DNA of 34,236 bases, taken from the NCBI GenBank assembly GCA_903868035.1, contig CAIPTQ010000049.1, forward strand, positions 1-34,236. Reading direction: 5' to 3'. The notes below the pieces were generated by a model. That model was given only the letters and a program-made list of their open reading frames with translations, was not told the DNA's origin and did no database searches. Shown here piece by piece: positions 6,956-16,113 of this stretch. Origin of the DNA: an uncultured Phycisphaerales bacterium. GTDB taxonomy: Bacteria > Planctomycetota > Phycisphaerae > WQYP01. A program made the translations under genes and the position numbers. Numbering within the stretch: position 1 is the stretch's first letter; each line of letters begins with the position of its first letter.

Positions 6956-8923
6956 TCAGGGATTGGGCACCGTGGTGAGGCGGTTGTAGTCGTTCCAATG
7001 GGCGTTCATCACGTCGATTTTCTGCTTGAGCTGCGCCGCCAGATTGGGCCCCAGCCAGGTGATATCCTCTTGCTCCGGCGTGGGTGCCGTGTCAATCAGC
7101 GGGTCTTTGGATGCTGCCAGGAGCGCCAGCAGGGCGGCGGTGTTGTCGATTTCGCGGCGGGCGATTTCCAGGATCATTCGGCGATCCCAGGATTCCAGGG
7201 TGCCCAGGGGCGGGTCGGGGTCGGGGCCGGCGGGCTGGAGCTTGGCGCGCTGCTTTAGGTAGTCGAGGGCGGCCTGGAAATCGACGGCATCGCGGGTGTT
7301 GATGATGAGGAGTTGGTAGGCGGCGAGCTTGCGGTCGAGGAGGGTGAGCTGGGCGCGCTGGGCGGGGACGTTTTCAATGAGGGTGGCCAAACGGGTGCGG
7401 GCGCGTTTTATTTCGGGGTCGATGCGGTTGAAGACGTTGAGGACCCACATGCGGCCGGACCAGCCTTGGAAGAGGTGCATGGCTTGCATATCGACGAGGT
7501 CGTCGGCTTGTTTTTCCCCCTTTGCCGAGAGGAGGAAGGGACGCCAGGAGGCTTTGTCGGCAGGCGGTAGTTCCTCGGGGAAGGGGACGAAGGGGCGGAC
7601 GAGCCAGCGCTGGTGGACGCCGCCGAAAGCGGTGGGATAGGCGAATTTAAGCTGTGTGCCGAAGTCGTTGGCTTTGGCGAGGGCCTGCCAGACCTGTACG
7701 AGGTCCTCGGCATAGTTGGGGCCGACTTCCTGGATGGCGAGTTGGGTGAGGAGTTGGGCTTCTTCGACGGCGGTGCGCGGAGGGTTGGCGGTGACGAGGG
7801 TGAGGAGGCGGGCGTAGAGGTCGTCGTAGCCGCGGGGGGCGTTGAAGGTGAGGCGGGGGGAGGTGCCGGCGAAGGCGGCGCGGAGGGAAGTGAGGGCCTC
7901 GGCGGGGTTGGGGATGCCGCGGACGGGATAGAAGGAGGTGATGGCGGGATTGCCCCAGCCGACGGCGGCCATGTAGGGGGCGGGTTTGGGGAAGGCGGCA
8001 TTGGGCGTTTCGATGTTGCCGATGGCGGTGTGGGGGGGCATGAGGGCGGCAAGGGCGGCGGGGTCGGGGAAGGTGGGGATCATCCATTCTTCGGGTTCGA
8101 TGGGGGCGATGCGGATTTCGATTTTTGGGCCGGCGTCCGTCGCGCCCGCTTGGAGGGTTTCGAGGAAGCCGCGGACGCGGTCGGCCAGGGGGCGGTTTTT
8201 GCAGGCGGCGGGGCCGTTCTGGCCAGGGTAGAGGCTCGCCGTCCAGCAGAAACCGCTGCCGGCGTCGGTGGTGACGAAACGAAACATGTCGATTTGTGGA
8301 CAGCGTTTCAGCATGTTGGCGATGGATTCGCGATAGAGGGCGAGGACTTCGGGCTGGTCAACGCAGGGGGCGAAGTGCGGGGTTTTGGAGCGGTTGGCCT
8401 GATCGACGCGCGGACCGCGCCACAGGGGGTGATCGGTGAAGACGGCTTCGGGGAGGACCTGGGGTTCGTTGGCCTGGAAGAGGCCGCGGAGGTTGTGTTT
8501 GGCGAGAATGGCGGAGCGCTGGGCGAGGATGGCGGAGGCCTGGGCGGCGTAGTCCTGGGGAAGGTATTTTTGCAGCGCGCTGGGGGTGAAGAGTTTGAGG
8601 AGGCTGGGGCGGTAGTCGTACCAGGCGGGGTAGGGGTCGGCTTGGGTGCCGCCCGCGGCTTCGTATTCCCACTTGGCGCGGGGGAGGTTGTCGTTGATGA
8701 CCATGTGGGTGGCGCCAGCGGCTTGGGCCTGGGCGGCGGCACGGTCGAAGGCTTCCAGAGAGTAGGTTTCATCGGTGGACCAGACGAGGGCGGTGAAGGT
8801 GCGGGGGCCGGGTGGGGTGGGGAGGCTTGCCGGGGTGGGCGCGGTGGGGGGGATAACGGGTGTCGGCACTACGGTGGCGCAGGCGCTGACGAATAACAGC
8901 AACAGGACAAGCGCGGGTTTCAT
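6956..8923 (-). CDS. Large lipoprotein of unknown function, glycosidase-like
   Basis: A 655-residue exported lipoprotein. Start chosen at 8923 because GGAGG lies seven bases upstream and because it opens a lipoprotein signal (MKPALVLLLLFVSAC, lipobox Cys at residue 15); the longer TTG-initiated frame would bury this signal. A Pro/Thr-rich tether (residues about 18-40) is followed by a region that reads like a TIM-barrel glycosidase: FTALVWSTDE, THMVINDN, LRGLFQANEP, FRFVTTDAGSG, and acidic residues at strand ends. The C-terminal third is helical, as in some alpha-glucuronidase and GH20-like proteins. I do not recognise the family and claim no substrate. It is divergent from the DUF362 gene and has its own promoter. 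Confidence 0.72.
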   Translation of the reverse strand: MKPALVLLLLFVSACATVVPTPVIPPTAPTPASLPTPPGPRTFTALVWSTDETYSLEAFDRAAAQAQAAGATHMVINDNLPRAKWEYEAAGGTQADPYPAWYDYRPSLLKLFTPSALQKYLPQDYAAQASAILAQRSAILAKHNLRGLFQANEPQVLPEAVFTDHPLWRGPRVDQANRSKTPHFAPCVDQPEVLALYRESIANMLKRCPQIDMFRFVTTDAGSGFCWTASLYPGQNGPAACKNRPLADRVRGFLETLQAGATDAGPKIEIRIAPIEPEEWMIPTFPDPAALAALMPPHTAIGNIETPNAAFPKPAPYMAAVGWGNPAITSFYPVRGIPNPAEALTSLRAAFAGTSPRLTFNAPRGYDDLYARLLTLVTANPPRTAVEEAQLLTQLAIQEVGPNYAEDLVQVWQALAKANDFGTQLKFAYPTAFGGVHQRWLVRPFVPFPEELPPADKASWRPFLLSAKGEKQADDLVDMQAMHLFQGWSGRMWVLNVFNRIDPEIKRARTRLATLIENVPAQRAQLTLLDRKLAAYQLLIINTRDAVDFQAALDYLKQRAKLQPAGPDPDPPLGTLESWDRRMILEIARREIDNTAALLALLAASKDPLIDTAPTPEQEDITWLGPNLAAQLKQKIDVMNAHWNDYNRLTTVPNP

Positions 8924-8949
8924 GTTCAACCTCCAGGGAACCAAGGCAG

Positions 8950-8977
8950 AGTATAGGTGCGGTGTTATTCCTTGCAA
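8950..8977 (-). promoter_or_regulatory. Promoter of the lipoprotein gene
   Basis: Minus strand TTGCAA, 16-bp spacer, TATACT. Transcription would begin near 8943, leaving a leader of about 20 nt that contains the GGAGG ribosome site. Confidence 0.5.
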
Positions 8978-9118
8978 CCAACGTTCCGATAGTTCCGATC
9001 CTCGATCAATCAGTACGAGCGGGCGTCGAATTGTGAGGTACTCCGTCCAATAGCTATGTAAGCCCGCAGTGCATGGAAAAATTCACAATAACAGTAATTG
9101 CCATATTGCTGAAGTAAA

Positions 9119-9147
9119 TTGACTTATTTGTCCGCATTTCCTATAAG
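9119..9147 (+). promoter_or_regulatory. Promoter of the DUF362 gene, with leader hairpin
   Basis: TTGACT, exactly 17 bp, TATAAG: five of six matches in both boxes. Directly downstream, at 9157-9174, a perfect 7-bp stem CGCCTGC-GATT-GCAGGCG would form at the 5' end of the transcript. Confidence 0.65.
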
Positions 9148-9197
9148 TCGTTTAACCGCCTGCGATTGCAGGCGAAATCGCGTCTTTAGTTGCAGGT

Positions 9198-11120
9198 GTG
9201 GTTGTGCAAGACACAAAATCTTCCCCCCGGCGGTATCACTGGTTTCGCTTCGTCGGGCCGCTGGTGGGGCTGGCGGCACTGATCTGGTTTTTGCTCAAGG
9301 TGATCCCCAAGCCCAGCCGGGCGAGTTATCCGTGCCAGCGGCTGGCGTTTCCCATCGCCAGTTCGTTTGTGATCTGGATCGTGGGGGCCGCGGCGTGGGT
9401 GACGGGCGTGCGGTTCATCGGCAAACGCATGCACCGGCATAAACCGGTGGCGCTGGGGGTGATGCTGCTGACAATTCTCGGGGTGACGGTGTGGACGGTG
9501 CAGAGCCTGCCGGGCGTGAGCGAGGCGGGGCCAGTGGCGGATATCACGCACTGGGCGTGGAAGCCGCAGGCGGCCAATACGCCCATCGGCATCGCCCGGG
9601 GCATCAATCCGGGGCGCGTGGTATGGACGCGCGATCCGCTGGCGACCCAATGGGCGGGCAACTGGCAGACGAACAGCGACCAGTGGTGGGCCGAGAAGAA
9701 CACCGATCAATCGCGCGTGGATGCGATGGTCAGCGCTACGCTGCGGAAGCTCACCAGCGCGGCCAGCGATGAGGCGGCCTGGCAGGCGCTGTTCAACTTC
9801 TATCAGCAGGCCCGGGGGTTTGAGGTGAAGGGCTATCAGCCCGGCGAAGTGGTGGCCGTCAAGATCAACCTGAACAACAGCGCCGCCAACAAGGCCGACA
9901 ACCTGATCGACGCCTCGCCGCACATGGTGCTGGCGATGGTGCGGCAACTGGTGGAAAAGGCCCACGTGGCGCCGAAGGACATCCTGGTGTACGACGCCCG
10001 GCGCCCCATTTATCCGGCGCTGCTGACGCAGGTTTGGGCCGTCTATAAGGATGTGCGGTTCCTGCAGCAGGACGCGCCGACGGCCCAGCAGAAGACGCTG
10101 GGGAAGAGCGATCCGCTGCCGCTGGAGGGCGCCAAGTGGGTGCCGGGGATGACGTATTCGGTCAACAACCCCACCTTTGTCCTGGCTAAGAATATTCCGC
10201 AGCAGATCATGGACGCCAAGTACATCGTGAACCTGGCGCTCTTGAAGCTGCACGCCTATCCGGCGATGGCGGAGTATCAGTACATGGAGAAGGGGGACGA
10301 CGGGCAGATCGCGCTGACGATGGCGGGGAAGAACCACTTCGGATCGATCCAGGGGACGAGCGAGTTGCACGTGCCGATCAACACGATGCAGGACGGCAAG
10401 CCGGGGGCGTATTCGCCGCTGGTGGACCTGGCGGCCAGCCCGAACCTGGGGGCCAAGACGGTGTTGTACATGCTGGACGGGTTGTATGCGGGGCGGCGGT
10501 GGAAGTCGTATCCGGTACACTTGCCCAATCCGCCGTTCAACAACAAGGTCGAGCCGTACGCCAACCCGGAATGGCCGGCATGCGTGCTGGCGTCGCTGGA
10601 CGGGGTGGCGATTGACTCGGTGGGCCTGGACATCATGAACTCGCAGAGCAAGAACAATTTGCTGCCCAACTCGACGATTTCGCGGATATTGATCCGCGAG
10701 AATGCGGATGATTATCTGCATGACATGGCCGTGCCGGAGAAGGCGCCGTCGAAGGTGGTGTACACGCAGGACGGCAAGCCGATCACGAGTCTGGGCACGC
10801 ATGAACATTGGGATGGCAACCTGACGCGGAAGTATTCGCGGAACCTGGATCATGTCAACGGCAAGGGGATCGAGCTGCTGTACCTGCCGCTGAATGAGGC
10901 GGGGACGGCGGCGCCGACGGTGACGGTGGCGGGGAATGCGGTGACGTTGGCAAGCGCGACGAAGGGCGCGCGGATTTTCTACACCGTGGACGGCTCGGTG
11001 CCGACGGAGCAGTCGAAGTTGTACGTCGGGCCGGTGACGGTGGCGGCGGGGGCGGTGCTCAAGGCGATGGCGGTAAGCGATGACCTCAAGGACAGCGAGG
11101 TGGTGACGGCGGGGAAGTGA
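9198..11120 (+). CDS. Membrane-anchored DUF362 protein with C-terminal FN3-associated domain
   Basis: About 640 residues. The N-terminus has three hydrophobic helices (around residues 17-35, 50-70 and 82-98), then a soluble part containing a DUF362-type domain (roughly residues 180-540; VVAVKINLN, YIVNLALLKLHAYPAM, KNHFGSIQG). DUF362 proteins are often linked to iron-sulfur or cofactor chemistry, but the CxxC ferredoxin clusters seen in some members are absent. The last 60 residues (GARIFYTVDGSVPTEQS...) match the small FN3-associated/chitobiase C-terminal fold seen on secreted carbohydrate-active proteins, implying that this part faces outward. GTG at 9198 is the earliest start after the promoter; GTG at 9204 is possible, and neither has a strong ribosome site. 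A perfect terminator follows. Confidence 0.75.
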   Translation: MVVQDTKSSPRRYHWFRFVGPLVGLAALIWFLLKVIPKPSRASYPCQRLAFPIASSFVIWIVGAAAWVTGVRFIGKRMHRHKPVALGVMLLTILGVTVWTVQSLPGVSEAGPVADITHWAWKPQAANTPIGIARGINPGRVVWTRDPLATQWAGNWQTNSDQWWAEKNTDQSRVDAMVSATLRKLTSAASDEAAWQALFNFYQQARGFEVKGYQPGEVVAVKINLNNSAANKADNLIDASPHMVLAMVRQLVEKAHVAPKDILVYDARRPIYPALLTQVWAVYKDVRFLQQDAPTAQQKTLGKSDPLPLEGAKWVPGMTYSVNNPTFVLAKNIPQQIMDAKYIVNLALLKLHAYPAMAEYQYMEKGDDGQIALTMAGKNHFGSIQGTSELHVPINTMQDGKPGAYSPLVDLAASPNLGAKTVLYMLDGLYAGRRWKSYPVHLPNPPFNNKVEPYANPEWPACVLASLDGVAIDSVGLDIMNSQSKNNLLPNSTISRILIRENADDYLHDMAVPEKAPSKVVYTQDGKPITSLGTHEHWDGNLTRKYSRNLDHVNGKGIELLYLPLNEAGTAAPTVTVAGNAVTLASATKGARIFYTVDGSVPTEQSKLYVGPVTVAAGAVLKAMAVSDDLKDSEVVTAGK

Positions 11121-11138
11121 TTGTAAGAATGCATTGAC

Positions 11139-11171
11139 AAGGAGGCGCGTGTGCCACGCGCCTCCTTTTTT
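11139..11171 (+). terminator. Rho-independent terminator after the DUF362 gene
   Basis: Perfect 11-bp stem GGAGGCGCGTG / CACGCGCCTCC (11141-11151, 11155-11165), three-base loop, then six T. Confidence 0.93.
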
Positions 11172-11221
11172 CATTGGCGTTAAATCGGGATGACTCGCGG
11201 GAGTCAAGCGGGTGACAACCC

Positions 11222-11246
11222 GGTCGCTCCCTGACGGTCGCGGCTC
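11222..11246 (+). repeat. Interspersed 25-bp repeat, copy 2 (upstream of mutL)
   Basis: Complement of 4442-4466 with one mismatch. It belongs to a longer repeat-like region (about 11185-11300) that also has small inverted repeats, including CCTGCCCC / GGGGCAGG at about 11270-11287. It lies between the DUF362 terminator and the mutL start. Confidence 0.78.
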
Positions 11247-11334
11247 TGAAAGTCAAAGGCAATCGCCCTGCCCCCCGGGGCAGGGGATCGTTTCCCTGCA
11301 TTGCCATGCCGGGCTGGGGGGATATGATGCGTCG

Positions 11335-13296
11335 ATGCGCCAGAAGATCCAAATCCTGCCCGAATCGCTGATCAACAAAATTGCCGCCGGCGAGGTGGTG
11401 GAGCGGCCCGCGTCGGTGGTGAAGGAACTGCTGGAAAACGCGCTGGACGCCGGGGCGCGGCGGATCGCCATCACGGTCGAGGAGGGGGGGCGCACGCTGA
11501 TCCGCATCGCGGATGACGGCACCGGCATACCAGCGGAGGAGGCGGTGCTGGCGTTCGCCCAGCATGCGACGTCGAAGATCCGGACGGCCGACGACTTGTT
11601 CGCCATCGCCACGATGGGGTTCCGCGGCGAGGCGCTGGCCTCGATCGCGTCGGTGAGCCACGCGACGATGGTGACGCGCACGGCGGATTCCCAGCAGGGC
11701 GTGCGCATCGAGGTGAAGGATTCGATGCTCGGGCCGGAGGGCGGCGTGCCCTGCGCGGCGCCGGTGGGGACGACGGTGGAGGTGCGGGACTTGTTTTATT
11801 CCGTGCCGGCGCGGCGGAAATTCATGCGCACCGATGCGACGGAGTTTTCGCACATCCACGAGATGGTGCTGCGGAGCGCGCTGCCGAACCCGGGCGTGGC
11901 GTTTACCTTAACGCACAATGGGCGGAAGGTGCTGGAACTGCCGGCGACGGCCGATGCGCGCCTGCGCGTGGCCGAGGCGCTGGGCGGCGGCGGCCAGGAG
12001 TCCAAGGATTTGTACGCCGGGCTGATTGAGATTGACTTTGAGGAGCGCGGCATCAAGGTCTGGGGATACGCCGGGCAGCCGGCGATGGCCCGGCCCACGG
12101 CACGGTATCAATATTTGTTTTTGAATGGGCGGTATATCCGGGACCGGTCTTTGTTCCATGCGCTGAAGGAGGCGTATCGCGGGCTAATTGAGCCGGCTTC
12201 GCAACCGGTGGCGATTTTGCGGCTGGACATGGAGCCGGCGCTGTTCGACGTGAACGTACACCCGCAGAAGACGGAGGTGCGGTTCCGCGACTCCGGCGGA
12301 GCGTACCGCGCGGTGCTGGCGGCGTTGCGCGAGAAACTGCTGGCCAGCGATTTGACGCCGCAGGTCAAAACCGCCGGGCGCGTGGTGGCGGGTCCGGGGC
12401 CGGTGGCCAATGGTCAGTGGTCCGTGGCGCCGAACGCCCGGCAGCAGGAGTTGTCGCCGCTGTCCACTGGGGAGACGCGGGATGTGATCGCGGAGTTTTT
12501 CAAGCAGGGCGGGGGCGCGGTGCAGGGGCGGATCGCCTTCGGGGTGGAGACGGGGCCGAGCGTGGTGGATGATCCGTCGCGGATCACGGTGGGGCGTGAA
12601 GAGGGTATAGGGTATGGGGTTCAGGGTATGGGAGCGGACATCCATACGCCTCCCAGTGCCGGCGAATCACTCCCGGACTCCGCACTAAACCCTAAACCCT
12701 CTACCCTGGACCCTCACCGCCCGTTTGTGCAGGTACACGACACGTATATTGTTGCCGAGACCAGTGATGGTCTGGTGATCATCGATCAGCACGCGCTGCA
12801 TGAGCGGATTATTTACGAGGAACTGTTCGCGCGGGCCACGCGCGGGGCGCTCGAGGGGCAGCATCTGCTGATCCCCGAGGTGCTGGCCGTGAATCCGCGG
12901 CAGGCGGCGGCGCTGGAGACGGTCAAGCCGATGCTGGTGAAGTTGGGGATGGAAGTTGAGGATTTCGACGGCGGGAGCGTGGCGGTGCATACTTTCCCCA
13001 GTTTGCTCTCGAAGGTGTCGCCGCGGGAGTTTTTGCGCGACCTGCTGGACCGCCTGATGGAATACGGCGGCGCCGGCGGCGGCAAGCTCACCCCTGAGGA
13101 ACTGCTGCACGAAGTGCTCGACATGGCCAGTTGCAAGGCGGCGGTGAAGGCGGGGTATCCGCTATCGCAGGATGAAATTGCGGCACTGTTGCAGCGCAAG
13201 CAACAGGTGGAGCGCTCCAGCAATTGCCCGCATGGCAGGCCCACGACGCTGCGGCTGACGCTGGGGGATTTGGAGCGGCAGTTCAAGCGGAAATGA
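11335..13296 (+). CDS. mutL: DNA mismatch repair protein MutL, endonuclease type
   Basis: A 653-residue MutL. The ATG at 11335 gives the usual N-terminus (ILPESLINKIAAGEVVERPA); the upstream open frame runs into a repeat and is not used. GHKL ATPase motifs are all present: ENALDAG, DDGTGIPAE and GFRGEALASIASVSH. The C-terminal domain has the intact metal-binding endonuclease motif DQHALHERIIYE, plus ACKAAVKAG and CPHGRP, so the protein should nick DNA itself as in bacteria without MutH. The flexible linker (about residues 350-460) has been extended by three heptad arrays (12404-12431, 12603-12630 and 12685-12712) that keep the frame. Neighbours are unrelated; it is convergent with the fucosidase gene. 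Coding-strand codons are strongly G-ending. Confidence 0.95.
   Translation: MRQKIQILPESLINKIAAGEVVERPASVVKELLENALDAGARRIAITVEEGGRTLIRIADDGTGIPAEEAVLAFAQHATSKIRTADDLFAIATMGFRGEALASIASVSHATMVTRTADSQQGVRIEVKDSMLGPEGGVPCAAPVGTTVEVRDLFYSVPARRKFMRTDATEFSHIHEMVLRSALPNPGVAFTLTHNGRKVLELPATADARLRVAEALGGGGQESKDLYAGLIEIDFEERGIKVWGYAGQPAMARPTARYQYLFLNGRYIRDRSLFHALKEAYRGLIEPASQPVAILRLDMEPALFDVNVHPQKTEVRFRDSGGAYRAVLAALREKLLASDLTPQVKTAGRVVAGPGPVANGQWSVAPNARQQELSPLSTGETRDVIAEFFKQGGGAVQGRIAFGVETGPSVVDDPSRITVGREEGIGYGVQGMGADIHTPPSAGESLPDSALNPKPSTLDPHRPFVQVHDTYIVAETSDGLVIIDQHALHERIIYEELFARATRGALEGQHLLIPEVLAVNPRQAAALETVKPMLVKLGMEVEDFDGGSVAVHTFPSLLSKVSPREFLRDLLDRLMEYGGAGGGKLTPEELLHEVLDMASCKAAVKAGYPLSQDEIAALLQRKQQVERSSNCPHGRPTTLRLTLGDLERQFKRK
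12404..12431 (+). repeat. Heptad array, family E (TGGTCAG/TGGTCCG), in mutL linker
   Basis: Four 7-mers: TGGCCAA, TGGTCAG, TGGTCCG, TGGCGCC. Same family, opposite strand, as the array at 32481-32515. Confidence 0.72.
12603..12630 (+). repeat. Heptad array, family D (GGGTATA/GGGTATG), in mutL linker
   Basis: Four 7-mers: GGGTATA, GGGTATG, GGGTTCA, GGGTATG. In frame with mutL. It forms a loose inverted pair with the CTAAACC array 55 bases downstream, and shares GGGTATA and GGGTTCA with the array at 32375-32402. Confidence 0.85.
12685..12712 (-). repeat. Heptad array, family D on the opposite strand (CTAAACC), in mutL linker
   Basis: Four 7-mers: CTAAACC twice, CTCTACC, CTGGACC. This is the complement sense of family D (GGTTTAG). 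Read in frame as a Pro/Leu/Asn-containing linker just before the dimerisation domain. Confidence 0.85.
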
Positions 13297-13344
13297 TCGC
13301 AAGGTGACGGCATATGTTGAAACGGCGTCACGACAGTATCAGCG

Positions 13345-15036
13345 TCACGGCAGAATCGGATTTCCATCCTTCGTCGCCGTGTCCGCGTTCATCTTCAACC
13401 CTGTGATCTTCAGCGCATACGCATACCGGCACGGCGCGGTGGCCGGCGCCGTCACGTGCAGCCCGCTGGCGTCCTGTGTGAACTTCAGCTCGCCGGTATT
13501 GCCCAGCATCGTCACCGACTTGATCGTCCCCTCCGGCGCCTGGCCCTGGGCCAGCGCGGCCACGTTGATCGTCGCCGGGTAGTTGCCCACGAAAATCGCG
13601 TACAGCACGTCGCCTTTCACGGTGAACCGGATGTTCCCGCCGCCGCCCGCGCCTCCGCGGCCGCCGGCGCCGTCCTGGAATTTGATCCAGTTGTGCGTGC
13701 CGTAGATCGCCTCGCCGTTGACGCCCAGCCACTCGCCGAGGCCCAGCAGGGACTGCTGCTGGTTGTCGGGTATCGTCCCGTCGGACTTGGGCGAGATGTT
13801 CAGCAGATACGTGCCGTTCTGCGAGACCACATTGATCAGCCGCCCCACCAGCGCCTGCGCCGAGGACACGGTCATGCCGTCGGCATAACCCCAGTTCGAC
13901 CCGATGGGGTCGTCCACCTGCCACGCCCCCGTGCGGATGCCCGCCGGCGAGCGCCCTCCGATTTTCTCAAAATCTATGATCGAGCCGATCGTCTTGATGT
14001 TGTCCCCGCCCGGCGCGTACGCCGCCTTCTTCGTCGAGATCGACACTTCCTTCTTCCATTCCGCCGCCCGGTTGTAGTAATACGTCGCGACCCACAGCTT
14101 CAGCGGATCGAGGAACCGCTGGTCCACCCCGTTGTCGAACCACAACATGTCCACCTGATACTGGTCGATCAGTTCCACGTTCCGCGCCACCCAGTTCACC
14201 AGGAACTTCTGGCACGCCGCGTCCGAGCGGTCGGCGGCATTGTAGAAATCCTTCCACTTCGGGTCATACACATCCGCCTGCGCCGCCTGGAGCTGGGCCT
14301 TTACCTGGGCGTTGGGCTTGACGAACTCAAACGCCTCAATGCCGTGGTTCGACACGCCGAACTTGAGCCCTTGCGCCCGCACCGCCTTGGCCATCTCGCC
14401 GATGAGGTCGCGCTTGGGCCCCATGGCCTTGGCGTTGATGGGGTTGGCCTTGCTGTCCCAGAGGGAAAAATTGTCATGATGCTGGGCCGTGGGCACCACG
14501 AACTTCGCCCCCGCCTTCTTGAACAGCAGCGCCCAGGCCGCCGGGTCGTACTTGTCGCACGTGAACAGCGGGATGAAATCCTTGTAGCCGAACGTCGTCA
14601 GCGGCCCGTATTTCTGCGTATGCCACGGCAGCGTCGCCCCGCCGCCGTACAGGTGCGTGATGTACCATTCCGACGCCCCGCCGTCCCGGTACGCCGGCAC
14701 GGTGTACAAACCCCAGTGCATGAAGATGCCGAACTTCGCCTCCTGGAACCATGCCGGCACCTTGTAGTTGGCCGCCAGCGACTCCCACGTCGGCTGGAAC
14801 GGACCCTCAGGCAGTTTCTCCGGGATCGCGGCCACCGCCGCCTTCACCACCGTCTCATTGGTGTTGGGCGCCATGTCGATCCCGGTCGGCGCATTGCCCC
14901 CCGAGGCGATCTCGGCGGCATTCGGCGCGGCCGCGGCACCGCCCCGCTGGGCCAGGGCCGGTCGAATGGTGAGCGTGCTGGCGACGGCCACGCCCAGCGC
15001 GGCGGCAACGAGTGACTGGGACAAGGATGACGACAT
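13345..15036 (-). CDS. Secreted GH29 alpha-L-fucosidase
   Basis: A 563-residue secreted enzyme that hydrolyses terminal alpha-L-fucose. The ATG at 15036 has CGGAG upstream and opens a signal peptide (MSSSLSQSLVAAALGVAVAS, then ALAQ). The GH29 barrel is clear: WFQEAKFGIFMHWGLYTVPA near the start, FVVPTAQHHDNFSLWDS, and MLWFDNGVD, which holds the catalytic nucleophile Asp. LLNISPKSDGTIPDNQQ closes the catalytic domain, followed by a Gly-rich linker and a C-terminal beta domain. The acid/base residue of GH29 is poorly conserved and cannot be assigned here. It lies 128 bp downstream of the prepilin gene on the same strand and may share its transcript; it is convergent with mutL. Fucose decorates some pectin side chains, so it fits the lyase and GH105 genes. 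Confidence 0.9.
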   Translation of the reverse strand: MSSSLSQSLVAAALGVAVASTLTIRPALAQRGGAAAAPNAAEIASGGNAPTGIDMAPNTNETVVKAAVAAIPEKLPEGPFQPTWESLAANYKVPAWFQEAKFGIFMHWGLYTVPAYRDGGASEWYITHLYGGGATLPWHTQKYGPLTTFGYKDFIPLFTCDKYDPAAWALLFKKAGAKFVVPTAQHHDNFSLWDSKANPINAKAMGPKRDLIGEMAKAVRAQGLKFGVSNHGIEAFEFVKPNAQVKAQLQAAQADVYDPKWKDFYNAADRSDAACQKFLVNWVARNVELIDQYQVDMLWFDNGVDQRFLDPLKLWVATYYYNRAAEWKKEVSISTKKAAYAPGGDNIKTIGSIIDFEKIGGRSPAGIRTGAWQVDDPIGSNWGYADGMTVSSAQALVGRLINVVSQNGTYLLNISPKSDGTIPDNQQQSLLGLGEWLGVNGEAIYGTHNWIKFQDGAGGRGGAGGGGNIRFTVKGDVLYAIFVGNYPATINVAALAQGQAPEGTIKSVTMLGNTGELKFTQDASGLHVTAPATAPCRYAYALKITGLKMNADTATKDGNPILP

Positions 15037-15164
15037 GGTAATACTCCGGTATCCGAAACGTATATCTGGCCGAACATCTGGTTGTTCAATAATTGCCATG
15101 ATTTCTGGGCGAAAGTTGTCTCACGGAGCATCATACTCCGCCTGCGGGAAATGCCCCCGCTCAC

Positions 15165-15971
15165 TTAAGGATCGGTCTGGCCCGCCGGCGCGGCTCCTGG
15201 ATCCGGAAACGCATGGGCCATGGAATGGGCATACTTGCGCGTGACGTTCTCCGCGTGCCCGTCCACAAAAGCCACATTCCCCTTCGCGTTGGGATTCGGC
15301 AGCGGCAAGGGCACGTTGCCCCCCGTGCCGTCATTCTGTTTGGCGTGTTCCCGGTCGTGGTTGGTCGCCAGCAGATTGAGGTAGTTGAAAGTGCCGTTGG
15401 GCTGCATGATCGACCCGTTGCCATCGTCGATGGTGGCGAAAGATTCCTCATAATACCAGATGCATTCCTGCGGCCGTTTGACCTGCGATTGCCGCTGGGC
15501 TTTTTCCGACGTCGGGTTGGCGTTGCTGTTGCCCGCGACATACCAGTTCAGGGTGTAGCTCAACGGATATTGTGGCGAGTGGACATGCAAGGTGACGTCG
15601 TCCGATGGGCACACCAGTATCTTGTAATTGTAGGGTGTCACCTTGATGTATGGGCCAATCCCGATCGTGCCGATGTTGGAGGTCGTGCTGGTGTTGATGC
15701 GTCCGGGGTGCCAGGCGATCCAATCCAGCGGATCGGTGCTGTTGGTTTGTGAGGAGTCGGGGAATCCCCAGTTATTCTCCTGCAGATAGACGCACGAGCC
15801 CAGCCCCACTTGCCGCAGGTTGTTCACGCACGAAACCCGCTTGGCGTTTTCCCGCGCCTTGCCCAGGCTCGGCAGCAGAATCGCGATGAGCAGGGCGATG
15901 ATGGCCACAACCACCAGCAGTTCAATGAGGGTGAAACCGCGGCGTGGCGGGCGATTTTGGTTACGACTCAT
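15165..15971 (-). CDS. Type IV prepilin-like protein with H-X9-DG-type tail
   Basis: A 268-residue protein. The ATG at 15971 (AGGATC about six bases upstream) gives a short basic leader, then the prepilin peptidase site [21 protein letters not shown], where cleavage after Gly yields a methylated Phe and the helix anchors in the membrane. The C-terminal part contains [19 protein letters not shown], the H-X9-DG-type motif of the large planctomycete family of pseudopilin-like proteins. These are exported to the cell surface or periplasm; their role, whether structural, secretion or binding, is not settled. It is upstream of the fucosidase and divergent from an AraC regulator, suggesting coordinated control with polysaccharide use. 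Confidence 0.88.
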   Translation of the reverse strand: MSRNQNRPPRRGFTLIELLVVVAIIALLIAILLPSLGKARENAKRVSCVNNLRQVGLGSCVYLQENNWGFPDSSQTNSTDPLDWIAWHPGRINTSTTSNIGTIGIGPYIKVTPYNYKILVCPSDDVTLHVHSPQYPLSYTLNWYVAGNSNANPTSEKAQRQSQVKRPQECIWYYEESFATIDDGNGSIMQPNGTFNYLNLLATNHDREHAKQNDGTGGNVPLPLPNPNAKGNVAFVDGHAENVTRKYAHSMAHAFPDPGAAPAGQTDP

Positions 15972-16113
15972 GATGGATCCTAATGAATAATGAACAACCC
16001 GTGTTAAATGCCGATGCCGCAAGTACCGGCGCGCGCATCACGCAGGCCAGAACGGTAAACTGATGGCGTGGACATGACGAAGAACGGCACTGCGAACATA
16101 TTAATTGTAGCGG

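Noticed and set aside
7613..8896. Plus-strand open frame of about 427 codons opposite the lipoprotein
   Set aside because: Gly/Glu-rich shadow; the minus-strand gene has a ribosome site, lipobox and promoter.
13297..13344. Bidirectional terminator between mutL and the fucosidase gene
   Set aside because: Only a GTGACG/CGTCAC six-base inverted repeat with a long loop and no T-run; too weak to call.
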